Of a stretch of 64,000 nucleotides of DNA, positions 20,562 through 32,357 are shown in pieces. The DNA comes from Pictodentalium vernedei (lineage: Eukaryota; Mollusca; Scaphopoda; Dentaliida; Dentaliidae), in contig CM062289.1 of assembly GCA_031216915.1 (NCBI GenBank), positions 443,805,587 through 443,869,586 on the forward strand. The letters run 5' to 3'. How positions within the stretch are numbered: position 1 is the first letter of the stretch; every line of letters starts with the position of its first letter. The notes under the pieces were generated by a model. The model did not search any database and was not told the origin of the DNA. It was given only the letters and a program-made list of their open reading frames with translations. Both the position numbers and the translations under genes were made by a program.

Positions 20562-21239
20562 ACTCGACAGTTGCGGGGTTAATACAGACAAACTACATGT
20601 TTGCTGTAAAATAAAATTCAGAAAACGATAAAGTGAAACTTGTACGAATGCCACGGATGCATGCTCCGCCTGCACTTCTGAATACAATTGTTGTTCCTGT
20701 GATCGCTGTTGTATGGAGCCATGTTGATGTAATGAAAATTCACAGCTGTTCACAAGAGCCTGTGGATTCTTCGAACATGGCAGACTACACAGAAGCATTT
20801 AATATTCACTTCCCGTCAAAGAGAGTGACAAAAGGAGGTGATGTACATCAGAACACATTTTTAAATTAAAAATTCCAAGAGTTGACCATGTCCAGAATCT
20901 GTCTTGAAAAACATGACTCGATTATATATATTCTGCACCTGCATATCATTCTCCGTTGGGGAGATATGCCGGATAACTATACACCTGGAACTTAATTAAG
21001 CACGCTCTGAAATGTTTCATGACAGTGAAGTTGATGTTACTAATTATTGTGTATTAATGATTGCTATGTCTTGCATTAATTTCATTTCATCTCATGAAAC
21101 ATGATGTTTCGGATTGATAGCGTACCACAAATACATCCCCTCGTCCAACATTCTTCCCACGAATGTCACAAAAAACCCTATCATCCACCTGCAATATCTG
21201 GAAATAAAACAAGGAAATTTGTCGCTTCTTTTATCAATA
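20562..21239. other. No recognisable feature, upstream of the Tc1 relic
   Basis: May include the decayed left part of the Tc1-like element that follows; no terminal repeat was recognised. Confidence 0.4.
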
Positions 21240-21840
21240 CATGTTGACATAGCAAGGAGGAGACTGTCAGAGGCACAAAGATGGCAAATCGTTGGCATGC
21301 ATGCAACAAGCATGTCATTCAACCCCAAAAGACCTCTCGTCGGGAAGATCGAAGTCTGGCATGCCTCGTTATTCGTGAACCTTTTGCTTCAAGTGGGGTT
21401 TTGAAATGCCTTTCAAGCTTTGGCTCCCCAACAGGCGTTTGTGCAACAGAATTGTTCGAAACCGTCTCAAAGCACCAGACGTGAGATCCAGAAGGGTAAT
21501 CAAGCTTCCAACTCTGTCCGATCAGCATCAAAGACGACGTTTGGGGGTGGTGTATGGCACGACAACACTGGAATCTCAAGACGTGGAGGAGAGTCCATTG
21601 GTCAGACGAGAATAGGTTCCTGCTTCACGTCAAAGATGATCGCACGATAGTTTGGAGATACTGCTTACGTGCCCAGGAACACCATACCTGCTGTTCCTTA
21701 TGGTTGGAGATCAGTAATGATCTGGGCATGCCTCCCTCGTGATTATAAACTTGATATGGTGACTGTACGTGGAAATCTCAGTCGTCATCAGTACATCCGG
21801 GACATTCTCAATCCGGTTGTTCAAGGTGTTTAGGTTTTGA
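21240..21840 (+). pseudogene. Tc1-like transposase relic
   Basis: Frameshifted pieces of a DDE transposase run in order. They are an HTH-like start LSEAQRWQIVGMHATSMS (21270 region), the RRRLGVVYGTTT area, the catalytic block RVHWSDENRFLLHVKDDR at about 21587-21640, and TVRGNLSRHQYIRDILNPVVQ at about 21765-21830. The second Asp block (DNAxxH) and the terminal glutamate region are not found. Several frameshifts and stops make it dead. It is clearly a different subfamily from the Tc1 element at 30076-31591. Confidence 0.75.
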
Positions 21841-21966
21841 AAAAGCATCACTCCCACAAACATTCATTTGGGCCCGTATCATCAGTCATATAATCAATCA
21901 CCATATCACAAACTGGTGAAAGTTTGTCCAAAACTCCTTTTAGATTGCTTGTGTATGTCTTTTCTT

Positions 21967-22205
21967 TTAACCCTTTACCCAAGGCAGACGATACCAAAAT
22001 TTATTATTTTAAATATCATTTTTTAAATTTTTCAAAAAATTTCAACAAAGCCATATCATGTGACCCCTCGTTGGAACGAGCTCGTTCCAACGAGGGGCCA
22101 CATGATATGGTTTTGTTGAAATTTTTGGAAAAATAATATTTTTTCATCTGCTGAATTTGGATATTACGCGGGCGGGTGCGGGCGATTCATTAGCTAAAGG
22201 GTTAA
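21967..22205. mobile_element. MITE family B, copy 2
   Basis: TTAA at both ends. Starts CCCTTTACCCAAGGCAGACG, core ATCATGTGACCCCTCGTTGG around GGAACGAGCTCGTTCC (short centre), ends GGCGATTCATTAGCTAAAGG. Opposite orientation to copy 1. Confidence 0.9.
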
Positions 22206-22600
22206 ATTTAAATAGCTTTGAATTAATGAAACATTTCTTTTCATGGGGTGGGGAAAGATATCCAGGCCTGAATATCTTCCCCAACCCCATCTCACATAGG
22301 GCATATTCTACAGTTTGGTTTATATGGTGTTACTGACCATATTAAAAGGGATCTATGTTACTTTGCGATAAATATTCAAAGTTGGTTCTTTGTATTGTAC
22401 ATACAGATTTGGAATGTGGAAGGAATGGGATATGCAGGCCTGGACATTTCCTCCAACACCCATGAAAATTATCTTTCTCGCTAGCTCAAAGATATTCGAT
22501 GCTCAAATGTTGAGAAATACATTTTCTCTATCAATTTCATGTGTTTTGGTTTGAAGAAAACATCGCCACCACCAAAATGTCAGCATCAAATAGCACTGAG
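22206..22600. other. No recognisable feature
   Basis: Spacer between two MITEs; a weak inverted pair (GGGGTGGGGAAAGATAT / ATATCTTCCCCAACCCC) lies at about 22240-22290. Confidence 0.45.
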
Positions 22601-22843
22601 TTAACCCTGTACCTAACATGAAAAGCAGACGACACTTGCAAACAAAATTCTTGAACAACTAATTTTTTTTCATTTTTTGTCTCAAAAACATAGGTTTTGA
22701 CCCCTCATTGGAACGAGCTCGTTCCCATGAGGGGTCATAACTTTTGTTTTTGAGACAAAAAATGAAAAAATAATGAAAATTAACTGGCGACTTTTGAGAA
22801 TATCACTGGCCGGTTTTGGCCGTTACGTTAGGTAAAGGTTTAA
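22601..22843. mobile_element. MITE family A, copy 4
   Basis: TTAA ends; GAAAAGCAGACGACACTTGC arm left, CCGGTTTTGGCCGTTACGTT arm right. The core has a shortened centre GGAACGAGCTCGTTCCC. Confidence 0.9.
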
Positions 22844-22936
22844 AAAGAAAAAAAAAGACAGGTCTGGATATCTTCCCAGTTGCCTCTCCACACCCCAAAT
22901 CTGCATATGTTGGGGTGATAAGTGTGACATGGTCCA

Positions 22937-23185
22937 TTAACCCTTTACCCAACGCAGACGATATCAAAATTTATTAATTTAAATATCATTTTTTAATTTT
23001 TTTCGAAAAATTTCAACAAAACCATCTCATGTGACCCCTCATTGGAACGAGCTCGACGAGCTCGTTCCAAAGAGGGGTCACATGATATGGTTTTGTTGAA
23101 ATTTTTCGAAAAATAATATTTTTTCAGCTGCTGAATCTGCATATTACGCGGGCGGATGTGGACGAATCGTTGGGTAAAGGATTAA
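22937..23185. mobile_element. MITE family B, copy 3
   Basis: TTAA ends; CCCTTTACCCAACGCAGACG left, CGAATCGTTGGGTAAAGGA right; core TCATGTGACCCCTCATTGGA around GAGCTCGACGAGCTC. Confidence 0.92.
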
Positions 23186-24290
23186 TGCAGTGAGAATTCC
23201 AGTTTTTACCGATTTTCCGCGAAAAAACACAATTTTACTGCAAAATTCAAAAAGATGTATTTTAGAAGAATCAGTAGCCGTGCTATCATCGGGAAGCACC
23301 ATTTTCTTCATCTGATTCTCGAACTCCTTGGAATATACAATCATTCTTATGATTATGTCACCATGGACTATTTCACCGATTCCAGATTTGTCTAATTTTA
23401 TTTAGAAAAGGGACAATTCAACCCCCAAATTTTGGCAAATTTTTCCACTAGAAGGCCATATTTTGTCCATAAATGATATTTTTCTGATGACTAGCGGGGA
23501 GAGAGGTGTATATATATATGGACGACTGAGTGATTGGTCTTATAAACCATAATCTTCATTAGAATAATCTCTGAAAGATTGACAGCCTTTTTTTCCGACA
23601 CCATTCATGAATAATTCCACAAAGCAGTACTTTCAACTAAAACAACATCCCCCACCCCACCCCCCCCCCCCCCCCCAAAAAAAAAAAAATTCTAGAATAC
23701 CACAGATAAGAGCAAATTCTTCTCTAAGCTGTAGCGACAGCCTTATCAAACCAGTGTGAATCAATTCAGATGTTAAATTTGACATATTCTGCTAATAAAG
23801 TGAAAATTCCAATTTTCTCCGATATTTCACTAAAAAGAGCAGTTTTGCCCCAAAAACGCGAAAAAAAGGGTTTTACAGAATCGACAGCCATGCAAACATC
23901 GGAACGCTAATCTATTACTATCTGGAAATGGATCTTGGTGAGATATACAAATAAATATCATCGCCGGACATATATTTTTTTCATTAATTTTAAGAGGTTC
24001 CAGATTTCTCTTATTTTATTTATAAAAAGGCTAATTTCTCCCCCAAAATACGAACTCGTACACCTATCCCAAAACTGCATCACTGGGGTGGTATAGCTCG
24101 TAACTAGACAAACATTTTTAAATTTTACACGTCTTACCTCTACCTGTTGCCCTAGTAATACCCATTTAGTATTGTGGCTATTTGAAAACAACCCATTTTA
24201 TCTCAAATTTATTTTGATGTTTGGCAGATTGTGGAGGGTTAATAAACGCTTGCCTAAAAAATTCTTCTGAAGAGTAGATTTTTAGCTCAA
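23186..24290. repeat. Diverged direct duplication, about 610 bp apart
   Basis: GTGAGAATTCCAGTTTTTACC (23197) and GTGAAAATTCCAATTTTCTCC (23801) start parallel blocks that share GAATC.ACAGCC/GAATCAGTAGCC and a final TTCCAGATTT.TCT..TTTTATTTA stretch with CCCCCAAA. A C-run followed by an A-run (23657-23688) lies between them. Non-coding. Confidence 0.6.
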
Positions 24291-24860
24291 CTTTGACGTA
24301 AGTCAAATTTGAGCTTATGCCATGGCCAATCGTCCGTCGTCCGTCTGTCCGTCCGACCGGGCGAACATTGGGGGTTTATGGGCTATTATTATTAGGGACT
24401 ACCTCCAAATTAAAGTACTGTTATGTTCAGGAGTGAGGTGGGGTTAGGGTTAGGGGTAGCCCCAGAGTAGGGCTTAAGGTTGGGGTAGGTCCCGGGGGGT
24501 TAGGGTTGAGGTCAGGGGTGGGGCTTTAGTTTTAGTAACCCCTAAACCGAAAAAAATAGCCCCTAATCCTATTGGTCTGGCTAGGGTGGGGTTAGGGTCA
24601 GGGGTGGGGTGGGGTGGGGTGGGGTGGGGTGGGGTGGGTGGGGTGGGTTAGGGGTAGGGGTAGCCCCCAGAGTAGGGCTTAAGGGTGTGAGGTTAGGTCC
24701 CGGGGTGGGGGTTAGGGTCAGGGGTGGGGTTTTAGGGTTTAGGGTCAGAGTGGGGTAGGGTTAGGGTTAGGGTGTGTTTTTGGAGTGGAGGGGTGGGGTT
24801 AGGGTTAAATATAAGTTCTAGGGTGGATGGGGTGGGGTTCTGGGTAAAATAAGGTTTTAG
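24291..24860. repeat. Dispersed-repeat head plus degenerate GGGTTA-rich tract
   Basis: TTTTTAGCTCAACTTTGACG followed by a CCGTCCGTCTGTCCGTCCG stretch (24330-24357) looks like a dispersed repeat head. From about 24430 to 24860 the strand is dominated by GGGGTTAGGGTTAGGG, GGGTGGGG and TAGCCCC blocks. Perfect TTAGGG repeats are short (two or three in a row), so it is telomere-like but not a telomere. Confidence 0.65.
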
Positions 24861-24934
24861 ACTTACAAAATGTTTTTTTTTTGGTAGCCCATAAACCCGA
24901 AAGGTTGGAACATCCGTCTGTCTGTCAACAATTT

Positions 24935-25880
24935 AATACGGCTCGGGCTAGAGGCCGTATTTATGAACCGATCTTTACGAAACTTCTTGGGTACCTTTGT
25001 TATCACTGTGGGAGGAGAACGAGTGTTTTTGAGTCCGGTCCAAAATTCAAGACGGCCGCTGGAAGCCATTTTGTACAAAATTAGGTGCGCTTTTTGCGCT
25101 AAACCTCCATATGAAAGCTCTGATTTGAATAATTTTTGTATGAATCTTTAGTACCATGGGATACATCACATACAATACGGGGTTTTTTCTCGTGCGTAAA
25201 TTATGCAAAATAGACTAACTTTGATTTATTTAGTGTTACTTTCAGCACTGTAAGTGAAAATGCCAATACGGCTCAGCCTAGAGGCTGTATTTATGAACCG
25301 ATCTTTACGAAACTTCTTGGGTATCTTTGTTATTTGGGATGACAATGGGTGTTTTGAGGGTCCGGTCTGAAATTCAAGATGGCCGCTGGCAGCCATTTTG
25401 TACAAAATTAGGTGCAATCAGATTTTTGCAGAACTTTCATATGAAAGCGCTGATTTGAATAATGTTTGGTGTGAATGTTTAGTACCATGGGATACATCAC
25501 ATATAATACAGGTTTTTTTCTCGTGCATAAATTATGCCAATTAGACTAACTTTGATCTATTTATTGTTACTTTCAGCACTGTAACTGCAAATGCCAATAC
25601 GGCTTAGGCTAGAGGCCGTATTTATGAACTGATCTTTACGAAACTTCTTGAGTACCTTTGTTATCACCGTGGGACGAGAACGAGTGGTTTTGGGTGCGGT
25701 CCAAAATTCAAGATGGCAACCAGCAGCCATTTGTACTTTAGTTAGTGCAGTCAGTTTTTTGTACAGAACATTCTGATTTGAATACAATTTTGTATGAATG
25801 TTTAGTAACATGGAATACATCACATATAATACGGGGTTTTTTCCTCGTGCAGAAATTATGCAAATTAGATGAACAAATAT
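24935..25880. repeat. Three tandem units of about 331 bp
   Basis: Units start AATACGGCTCGGGCTAGAGG at 24935, 25265 and 25596. Shared blocks include TTTATGAACCGATCTTTACG, AAACTTCTTGGGTACC, AATTCAAGATGGCCGC and CATGGGATACATCACAT. The third unit fades out near 25870. The unit reads as a non-coding dispersed repeat; it continues from the preceding CCGTCTG-containing head. Confidence 0.9.
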
Positions 25881-26410
25881 TTTTGGGTTCAGACAGACCC
25901 ACTCTGGAACTCAAAGATTTCATTTCTAGCTTAGCATCTTACTGTCACCCCACCTTTACAATACTTTACCTGTATATTTGTTACAGGTTACGGTCAGCAT
26001 ATATGTACATACCGTTACAATACTTTACATGTACCTTTGTTATCAGGTCAGTACCTAGATGTTTATCATTGTTGTGTCACATACTATACATGTGCATGTC
26101 TTAAACAAGTTGAGCTACAGTGTCATTGACACTTTCATTTTCTTGAGAACCACTTGAAGAAATCCACAGAAAATGTGAATTTTAAGTGCTTCAGGGAGGT
26201 CTCCTTTATTCTGTCAAAAAAGGGTTAAGACTTTGTTGTTTGAATACCCTTACTACTTACAAAAATTATCCCCTGTGAATTCTACGTCCTATAGATGTGG
26301 TTACGTTTATCTGTGGTATTATCTATTGTATCAAAATGTTGGCGTTTAGCAGCCTGTCTATGGTTGACAAACGCTTAACGGGTATCGCTATTTATCCAGC
26401 CCAAAACGGA
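25881..26410. other. No recognisable feature
   Basis: Contains a short imperfect direct repeat (ACAATACTTTACCTGTATATT / ACAATACTTTACATGTACCTT, 60 bp apart) at 25959 and 26018; nothing else. Confidence 0.5.
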
Positions 26411-26545
26411 TTAACCCTTTACCTAGTATGAAAAGCAGACGATACTTACCCAAAAAATTCTTGAATAACTAATTTTTTTCATTTTTTGTCTGGGGCGAGC
26501 TCGTTCACTGAGGGGTCAAAAGCTATGTTTTTGACGCAAAAAAAT
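26411..26545. mobile_element. MITE family A, copy 5 (right half lost)
   Basis: TTAACCCTTTACCTAGTATG and the GCAGACGATACTT arm are intact, then TTCATTTTTTGTCT jumps directly to GGGGCGAGCTCGTTC. The left core arm is deleted and the element stops after AAGCTATGTTTTTGACGCAAA. Confidence 0.75.
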
Positions 26546-27599
26546 CTCCATATACCATACATGTTGACGGAGATAACGTTTTTGTCCCGTTTGAGTTACA
26601 ATACAAACACAGTGGAGAAAAATTTGTGGATGCGTTCCTCACGCTCTGTAAAAAGTTGGACCAAATTCATGAATAACTTTTCTTTTTACAAACGCAGAAG
26701 ACAACATAGAGTTACATCCCTTGGATCTTTAAGGAAAGGAGTAAACAGTATTTTGTCCACATATCGCCCCCCCCCCCCCCCCCCCTATCGGCACATAGAA
26801 CACATTGGAACTGAGGGGACAATATTTGCTCTTATTTTATTTCTCTCAAGTTGTTTAATTTAATTACTCGCCTATTTAATTTATAACAGCAAAATATGAT
26901 CGAACTGTCGAAAATCTGATGATATTTGTAACTATTTTCAGGTTTTGGGTTCGATTTTTATACCGAGGCCAGTGAATGCGAGAAGCTTTCATTTAAACCA
27001 CTTTTTTCCCTGGATGTTGCACGCTCTCATATACCTCGGATGTTGGGTGCACTCTTTGCCATGGCAATTTGACCAAGGCATTCTGACCAATCAAGAGACG
27101 GATTTTATTGGGATCTCGGGACAAGACTTTTTCATCTACTTGGAAGACAGAATTATCTCTTCTCAACTGTTTTTGCTCACGGGTGCTGACTCCATCAAGA
27201 GAGAGAGAGTAAGAGAGGGTCATTAGCCGGTAGGGGTCGTGGGCCATGGTTTGGAGAAAGTGCACTTGGACTTGAACCGTAATCACTTTACTTGACTACG
27301 TGATACGAGTTTACAAAGCTCCTTCACCAGGGCTGATAGAGCTCACTTCTGGAAGGTGTTGGTCCTATCATAAAATATAATCTTTTCCAGTTGTTGTCTT
27401 CCAAACTATGGCTTATGACCCCTCGCCGTTTTCAGAAAGTGCTCTTGGAGTTGATTTCTTCCCCCCCACCCCCACCCCACCCTCACACACACACACACTT
27501 CTAGGCAGTAGCCTGTTTTTTCCTCTTGCGGGAGTTCATGCGAATTTGTTCTCGCTTGTTTCAAAACGACGTAATTAATAGGTTACTTCCCCCTGTCAA
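26546..27599. other. Unannotated; C-run and an echo of the LINE-5 ORF1 sequence
   Basis: A long C homopolymer lies at 26767-26785. Directly after it, GGCACATAGAACACATTGG AACT (26790-26812) is identical over 23 bases to the arm of the hairpin in LINE-5 ORF1 at 55066-55088. The rest shows nothing recognisable; a CA microsatellite sits near 27485. Confidence 0.5.
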
Positions 27600-28082
27600 G
27601 CAACTCATTGCCCCTCGGAGGGAGAGGAGGCCGCGACTGTAACTTGTAAAAAAAAATTCGATTGAACAACATAATGTAAATTTAGTTCTTGCCAAACTGA
27701 TCTTATGTAAATTTGTTTTCATTCTTCCCAAAACGGTTTCATATTCACTACTTATTCAATCATGTGCTTTACTGGACGAAAGCTCAGGACCTCTTCGACG
27801 GTGATGCTTGGGGGAAAAGCATTGATTTGAACAGTGCACAACAGTGCATTGTAAAATTACTTATCACCAAACTGATCTCATGTAAATATGTTGTATTCTT
27901 CACAAATTGATAGTATACTTCCCTAATGATGTGTTTTTACTGAACGACAGTTCAGGGCCGCTGCAATAGTTGTGTCTTTGTAATTCATTCGAGTAACGGA
28001 ATGTGTTTAGCAGGAACATTAACTGATTTGGAACTTGGAATGGCGGCCAGGCGCCCTGCTGTTGGCTTTATCTAGCTGCCCC

Positions 28083-28113
<31 letters not shown>

Positions 28114-28640
28114 AAAAGCGAGGAGTTTATGCTTCAGTTGAGTGGATAACACCATATTATCACATCATTTCCAGGAGTGCTCTCTGTGTGAGAAAACGTT
28201 CATGAAAATGGTGTTTTTCTGTGGTGTTGATGGTGTGGGAGCGGCGGGAAGAATAGTTTATGGTGGTTGCATAGCAGCAATAGTAAATGAGCTGGAAATT
28301 GGAGTGGCGCCCTACAAGATGCAGGCATTATCTAATTGCCCCACCACTCAATCCCTCCATCCAGCGAGGGCCATGGGCTTTGGTTGAGTGGACAATGTCG
28401 GAGTGTGACATCATTTGCAGGAAAGCTCTCTCTCTTTATGAGAAATCATTAATGCAAATGATGTCATCTTTCTGGTGTTGTTGGCGTTGCCGTGGGGCGG
28501 TGGGACGCAAGTTTACGGCGGCTATTCTCCAAATTTTACCTGATTTCGCCTCGATGGAAATTATCGATGAGGCTGAAATTAGTGTGGGTCAGGGACTCTC
28601 ACACCAGGGTGCGATGTTTGTACTGTAATCCCCGGTCAGT
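27600..28640. repeat. Diverged tandem repeats with C-run and CA microsatellite
   Basis: ACTGATCTTATGTAAATTTG (27698) and ACTGATCTCATGTAAATATG (27870) begin similar blocks ending in ACGA.AG.TCAGG. A second pair, about 28020-28290 and 28290-28560, shares GGCGCCCT, TTGAGTGGA, CATCATTT.CAGGA..GCTCTCT and TGTTG.TGG.G. A long C-run with CACACA lies at 28079-28114. No gene is evident. Confidence 0.5.
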
Positions 28641-29869
28641 TCGCAATGGCCGTACTGTAATCTACAGCTACCTATGATCGGGTTGAACCATTAAATTGCC
28701 AGGGAAGTAATGTGTTTCTGGAATGTGTTACATAAACACATTACACCGAAGTCTCATACTCGTCCACCTGTGTAAGCTCAATCCAATTAAACTAGTGATG
28801 CCTCTAAATCGTATCTTGCTGTTAACTATGTGCAAGAGAGATTACTGAACGGGACAGTCACAACTTTTTATCCACTCCCAACTGACACAGAAGTGGAACC
28901 AAAGAAATTCAAACAGTACACTGTCTTTCTTGCTGTTTTATCCCTTTCGAAGCGGGAAGGTAGGTAATTTTATAGATCTCACGGAGTTTTTGAGTGTGTC
29001 AAATGGTCAACCTGATGGAACTATCCACATATATTATGGCTGCTCTCAAGACGTAAGTAAGTGGACGTCAAATTTTGTAACAACTACTGGCATTGTGTGC
29101 TCAAAACGGGGATTGCCTTTCGGCAATTTTTCAATTTATTGTCTCAGTTAAATTGGTTGCGTAGCTGTTCTTCGATTTTTAAGTATACCAGTTTTTGCTG
29201 TTAACCCTTTCAGTGGCGTAGCAGAAAATCTTGTGATTTCCCGCGAGATAGAGACGGGGGTCCTTTCATAATGGTGGTTGCCTGTAAAACGGGAGCAAAT
29301 TTAGTGGTGTTACCGTGCACAGCATACTGGATTCCACGTAGTAGGCTACATACGCCATAAATTTAATGAAGGTATAGCCTATAGGATCGATTCTAAAAGT
29401 ACGACTCTGTAGATTTTTTCATTAGGCCTACATGTTTTAAGTTTCACCCCCACCATCCAACGATACACACATGCACGCCCATCATGTGTGACTTGAGAGG
29501 CACCATGTATGTATATTGTTCATTTCTCACCCCTATCAGTTACAATGATGTAGCGTTCACTTAAAAGAATAATACATAGACTACAAAGAGTACGTCGTGT
29601 GGAAGTGAGAGTTTGAAATTATGTGTATTTGGTACACTGTGGACTGCGCAACAGTCACACAGGTAAACATATCAATACATGCACAACCTGGCACGTATAA
29701 CTGTTGCGAAGCTGAAACTAAAACTCTGAAACTTATCACGGCGTAAGCTTTTTTTGCCAGCGAGTCGAGTCTGTGTGCAGCAGTCGCCACATTGCCACAT
29801 TGCTTTTACTTTGACATGAGACAACAATACACTTTGCTCCTTCTGTTTTTTTTTTTCTTTCTGTCAACC
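28641..29869. other. No recognisable feature
   Basis: Contains short ORFs only. GCTGTTAACCCTTTCAGTGG at 29198 resembles a MITE terminus but no partner was seen. Confidence 0.45.
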
Positions 29870-30073
29870 CCATTCCTCCTATCTATTTGTTTATTTCATT
29901 CTATCTGTAATGATATCGTTTATTTATCTCTCTTCCTCTACTCTTTTTTACTATCTCTCACTCTCTCGCTCTCTCTCTCCCTTTCTCCCTTTCTTCCAGC
30001 TTTGGGACGTCCTTTTTTCTACCGTTAGCATGCCTATGTATTATCTAACTATGGCCACATATTTTCAAGAATC
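29870..30073. repeat. Flanking repeat, left copy (partner 31592-31745)
   Basis: TATTTGTTTATTTCATTCTATCTG (in part) through TTCCTCTACTCTTTTT, a CT-rich run and CCAGCTTTGGGACGTCC recurs immediately right of the Tc1 element. The left copy ends with unrelated sequence before the Tc1 end. Confidence 0.85.
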
Positions 30074-30075
30074 TA

Positions 30076-31591
30076 TACTCGCCCAAAAAAGAAAGTGTGC
30101 ATTGCAGAAATTGATCAAACTCCAAAAAAATAAATTCGTAGGTGTAAAGAGTGTTAACCTGTTCATGAATAAGTTATATTGAACACAAAAACAGCTTTCC
30201 CCGTTAAAATTGCATTAACGTTAAATGACGTGCTGCACGTTTGTGAAAAGGCATGTTTTGCACGTGGAGAGTCTGAAAATTCATGCAGCAGTGTGAATCC
30301 TTGGGTATTTAAACACTAAAGTAAGGCCTTCCTATCGTTCACATTCAAACTTGCGCTGCTGTTAAAACGACTCCAAATTAGCATGCCAAGATTGACAATG
30401 AATCAACGTCTCCTTGCCCTGGGTATGATTAGAGCTGGCAGAACACACAGAGAGGTTGCCCAGCATTTGAACTGCCACCGTAACACTGTAGACAGGCTAG
30501 TCCATCGACAGGCACAACATGATGACGTTCAAGACCGACCCCGCTCCGGGAGACCCCGAGTTACCACCCCTGCACAAGATCGGTATATCCGCGTCGTCCA
30601 TCTCCGGAATCGGCAACAAACGGCAACGACGACAGCCAGGAACATCCCTAACCTGAGACGGATACATCCTCAAACAGTAATCAACCGGCTGAGAGAATAC
30701 GGCTTACGTCCTCGAAGACCTGCAATTCGTCCGATTTTGACGTTACGTCATCGTCGTGCTCTACTGCAGTGGTGTAGACAACATCTCAGGCATCCCTTAC
30801 ACTGGTGGCGACGTGTTTTATTCACAGATGAATGTCGTTTCCATCTTTCATCATCAGATGGCCGCCAGAGAGTGTACAGACGTCGAAACGAACGCTACGC
30901 AGATCCATGTGTCGTGGAGCGAAACCGTTATGGGGGATGGTCTCTCATGGTGTGGGGTGGCATCACTGCCCGTAACAGAACTGAGCTGGTCATTATTGAT
31001 GGCAATCTCAATGCAGCCAGATATCGTGATGAAGTGCTTACACCTGTTGTCCCATTTCTGCAACGTCACGGCCCAGGCGTCATTCTACAGCAGGACAACG
31101 CCCGACCCCACGCAGCTCGTGTTGTTCAACAGTATCTGCAGCAACAACAAGTGGATTTCTTCCCTGGCCCGCGAATTCGCCCGATATCTCACCCATTGAG
31201 CACGTATGGGACGAAATGAAACGCCAGCTACGCCGGCTTCCCCATGCACCGTCAACGCTTGTGGAACTCCAAAGACAGCTTATCAGAATATGGAACAACA
31301 TCCCACAACACTTCCATGCTAACTTGTTCGCTTCCATGGGGCGTAGATGCACAGCAGTAGTCGATGCAGACGGAGGTCACACCAGATATTGAGTGTGTGA
31401 CTTTTGTGTTTGACCCTTAGTGTCTTTGACTCTCCATGGCACCAAGAGTATTCGTCGTAGCGTAATGCAATTTCTCGTGTTGATCACAAATTGATTCATC
31501 TGTGATTGAATAAAATTTCCATGAATGAAAATGATATATATCTTTTTTAGTGTTATTTTTTAGCATGCACACTTTCTTTTTTGGGAGAGTA
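30076..31591 (+). mobile_element. Near-intact Tc1 transposon
   Basis: Inverted ends TACTCGCCCAAAAAAGAAAG TGTGCA (30076-30101) and TGCACACTTTCTTTTTTGGG AGAGTA (31566-31591) differ at one base. Both are flanked by TA, as expected of Tc1/mariner. Total length is about 1.5 kb with one transposase gene. The only visible lesion is a single-base frameshift in the transposase, so this insertion or its family was active recently. Confidence 0.92.
30383..31392 (+). pseudogene. Tc1 transposase, DD34E type, one frameshift
   Basis: Cut-and-paste transposase of the Tc1 group. The N-terminal paired-like HTH is MNQRLLALGMIRAGRTHREV (residues 6-25). A GRPR hook lies at residues 56-59 and a second basic HTH at 60-125. 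The catalytic D149 is in LFTDECRF and D238 in QQDNARPH. At about 31163-31166 one base is missing in the conserved proline-rich block; after it the frame continues 63 codons past H (31201) to TGA at 31390. In that second frame the block IEHVWDEMK supplies the glutamate 34 residues after the second aspartate. Total length would be about 336 residues, normal for Tc1. The uninterrupted 278-codon frame lacks the glutamate and is presumably inactive. Confidence 0.92.
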
Positions 31592-31666
31592 TATTTGTTT
31601 ATTTCATTCTATCTGTCATGATATCGTTTATTTATCTCTCTTCCTCTACTCTTTTTACTATCTCTC

Positions 31667-31712
<46 letters not shown>

Positions 31713-31745
31713 CCTCTTTCTGCCAGCTTTGGGACGTCCTTCAAG
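31592..31745. repeat. Flanking repeat, right copy, with CT microsatellite
   Basis: Begins exactly at the TA target of the Tc1 element and repeats 29884-30023 with a longer CT run (31670-31712). See left copy. Confidence 0.85.
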
Positions 31746-31815
31746 ACGGAGGCCCCCCTTCTAGCCCCCCCCCCCCCCCGCAATGCGGGCCCTGCGGGCC
31801 CATCTCCTACGCCAC

Positions 31816-32061
31816 TGAACCCTTTACCTAACATAAAAAGCAGACGACACTTGCAAAAAAAAATTCTCGAATAACTAATTTTTTTTCATTTTTTGTCTCA
31901 AAAACATAGGTTATGACCCCTCATTGGAACGAGCTCGTTCCAATGTGGGGTCATAACCTATGTTTTTGAGACAAAAAAATGAAAAAAATAATGAAAATAG
32001 TTAGGCTATTTTTGAGAATAGCGCAGGCCGGTTTTGGCCGTTACGTTGAGTAAAGGGTTAA
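31816..32061. mobile_element. MITE family A, copy 6
   Basis: Left target base changed (TGAA for TTAA); right TTAA intact. GCAGACGACACTTGC arm, core GTTATGACCCCTCATTGGAA with short centre, GGCCGGTTTTGGCCGTTACG right arm. Confidence 0.9.
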
Positions 32062-32357
32062 TGACAATGTTAATTTAAACAATATTCATTCATGAAACGG
32101 TATGATGCATACATATAATAAACTACAACATGATTGTCATACAGAGTGCGCAGTATAATGGTATGCATTGAAGTAATAAGTCAAGAACGAGATTTGTTGA
32201 AAGGATTCAGCAGTAAGCTTTTAGCTTTTATAAGCCGTCTCCTCTGGATTACTGACGAAGTTTAATAGTAGCTGCAAACACTAAGTAAAATATTGTTTAA
32301 ACACAGAAGACAGAGAGAGTAAGGAGAGCAAAAGAGAGAATGAGAGAGTGAAAAGAA
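32062..32357. other. No recognisable feature
   Basis: AT-rich spacer between two MITEs; GA-rich near 32310. Confidence 0.45.

Noticed and set aside
24430-24860. True interstitial telomere array
   Set aside because: Perfect hexamer runs are only two or three units long, mixed with unrelated G-rich blocks.
28930-29151. 73-codon plus-strand ORF as an exon
   Set aside because: No splice signals at suitable places and no recognisable similarity; indistinguishable from chance.
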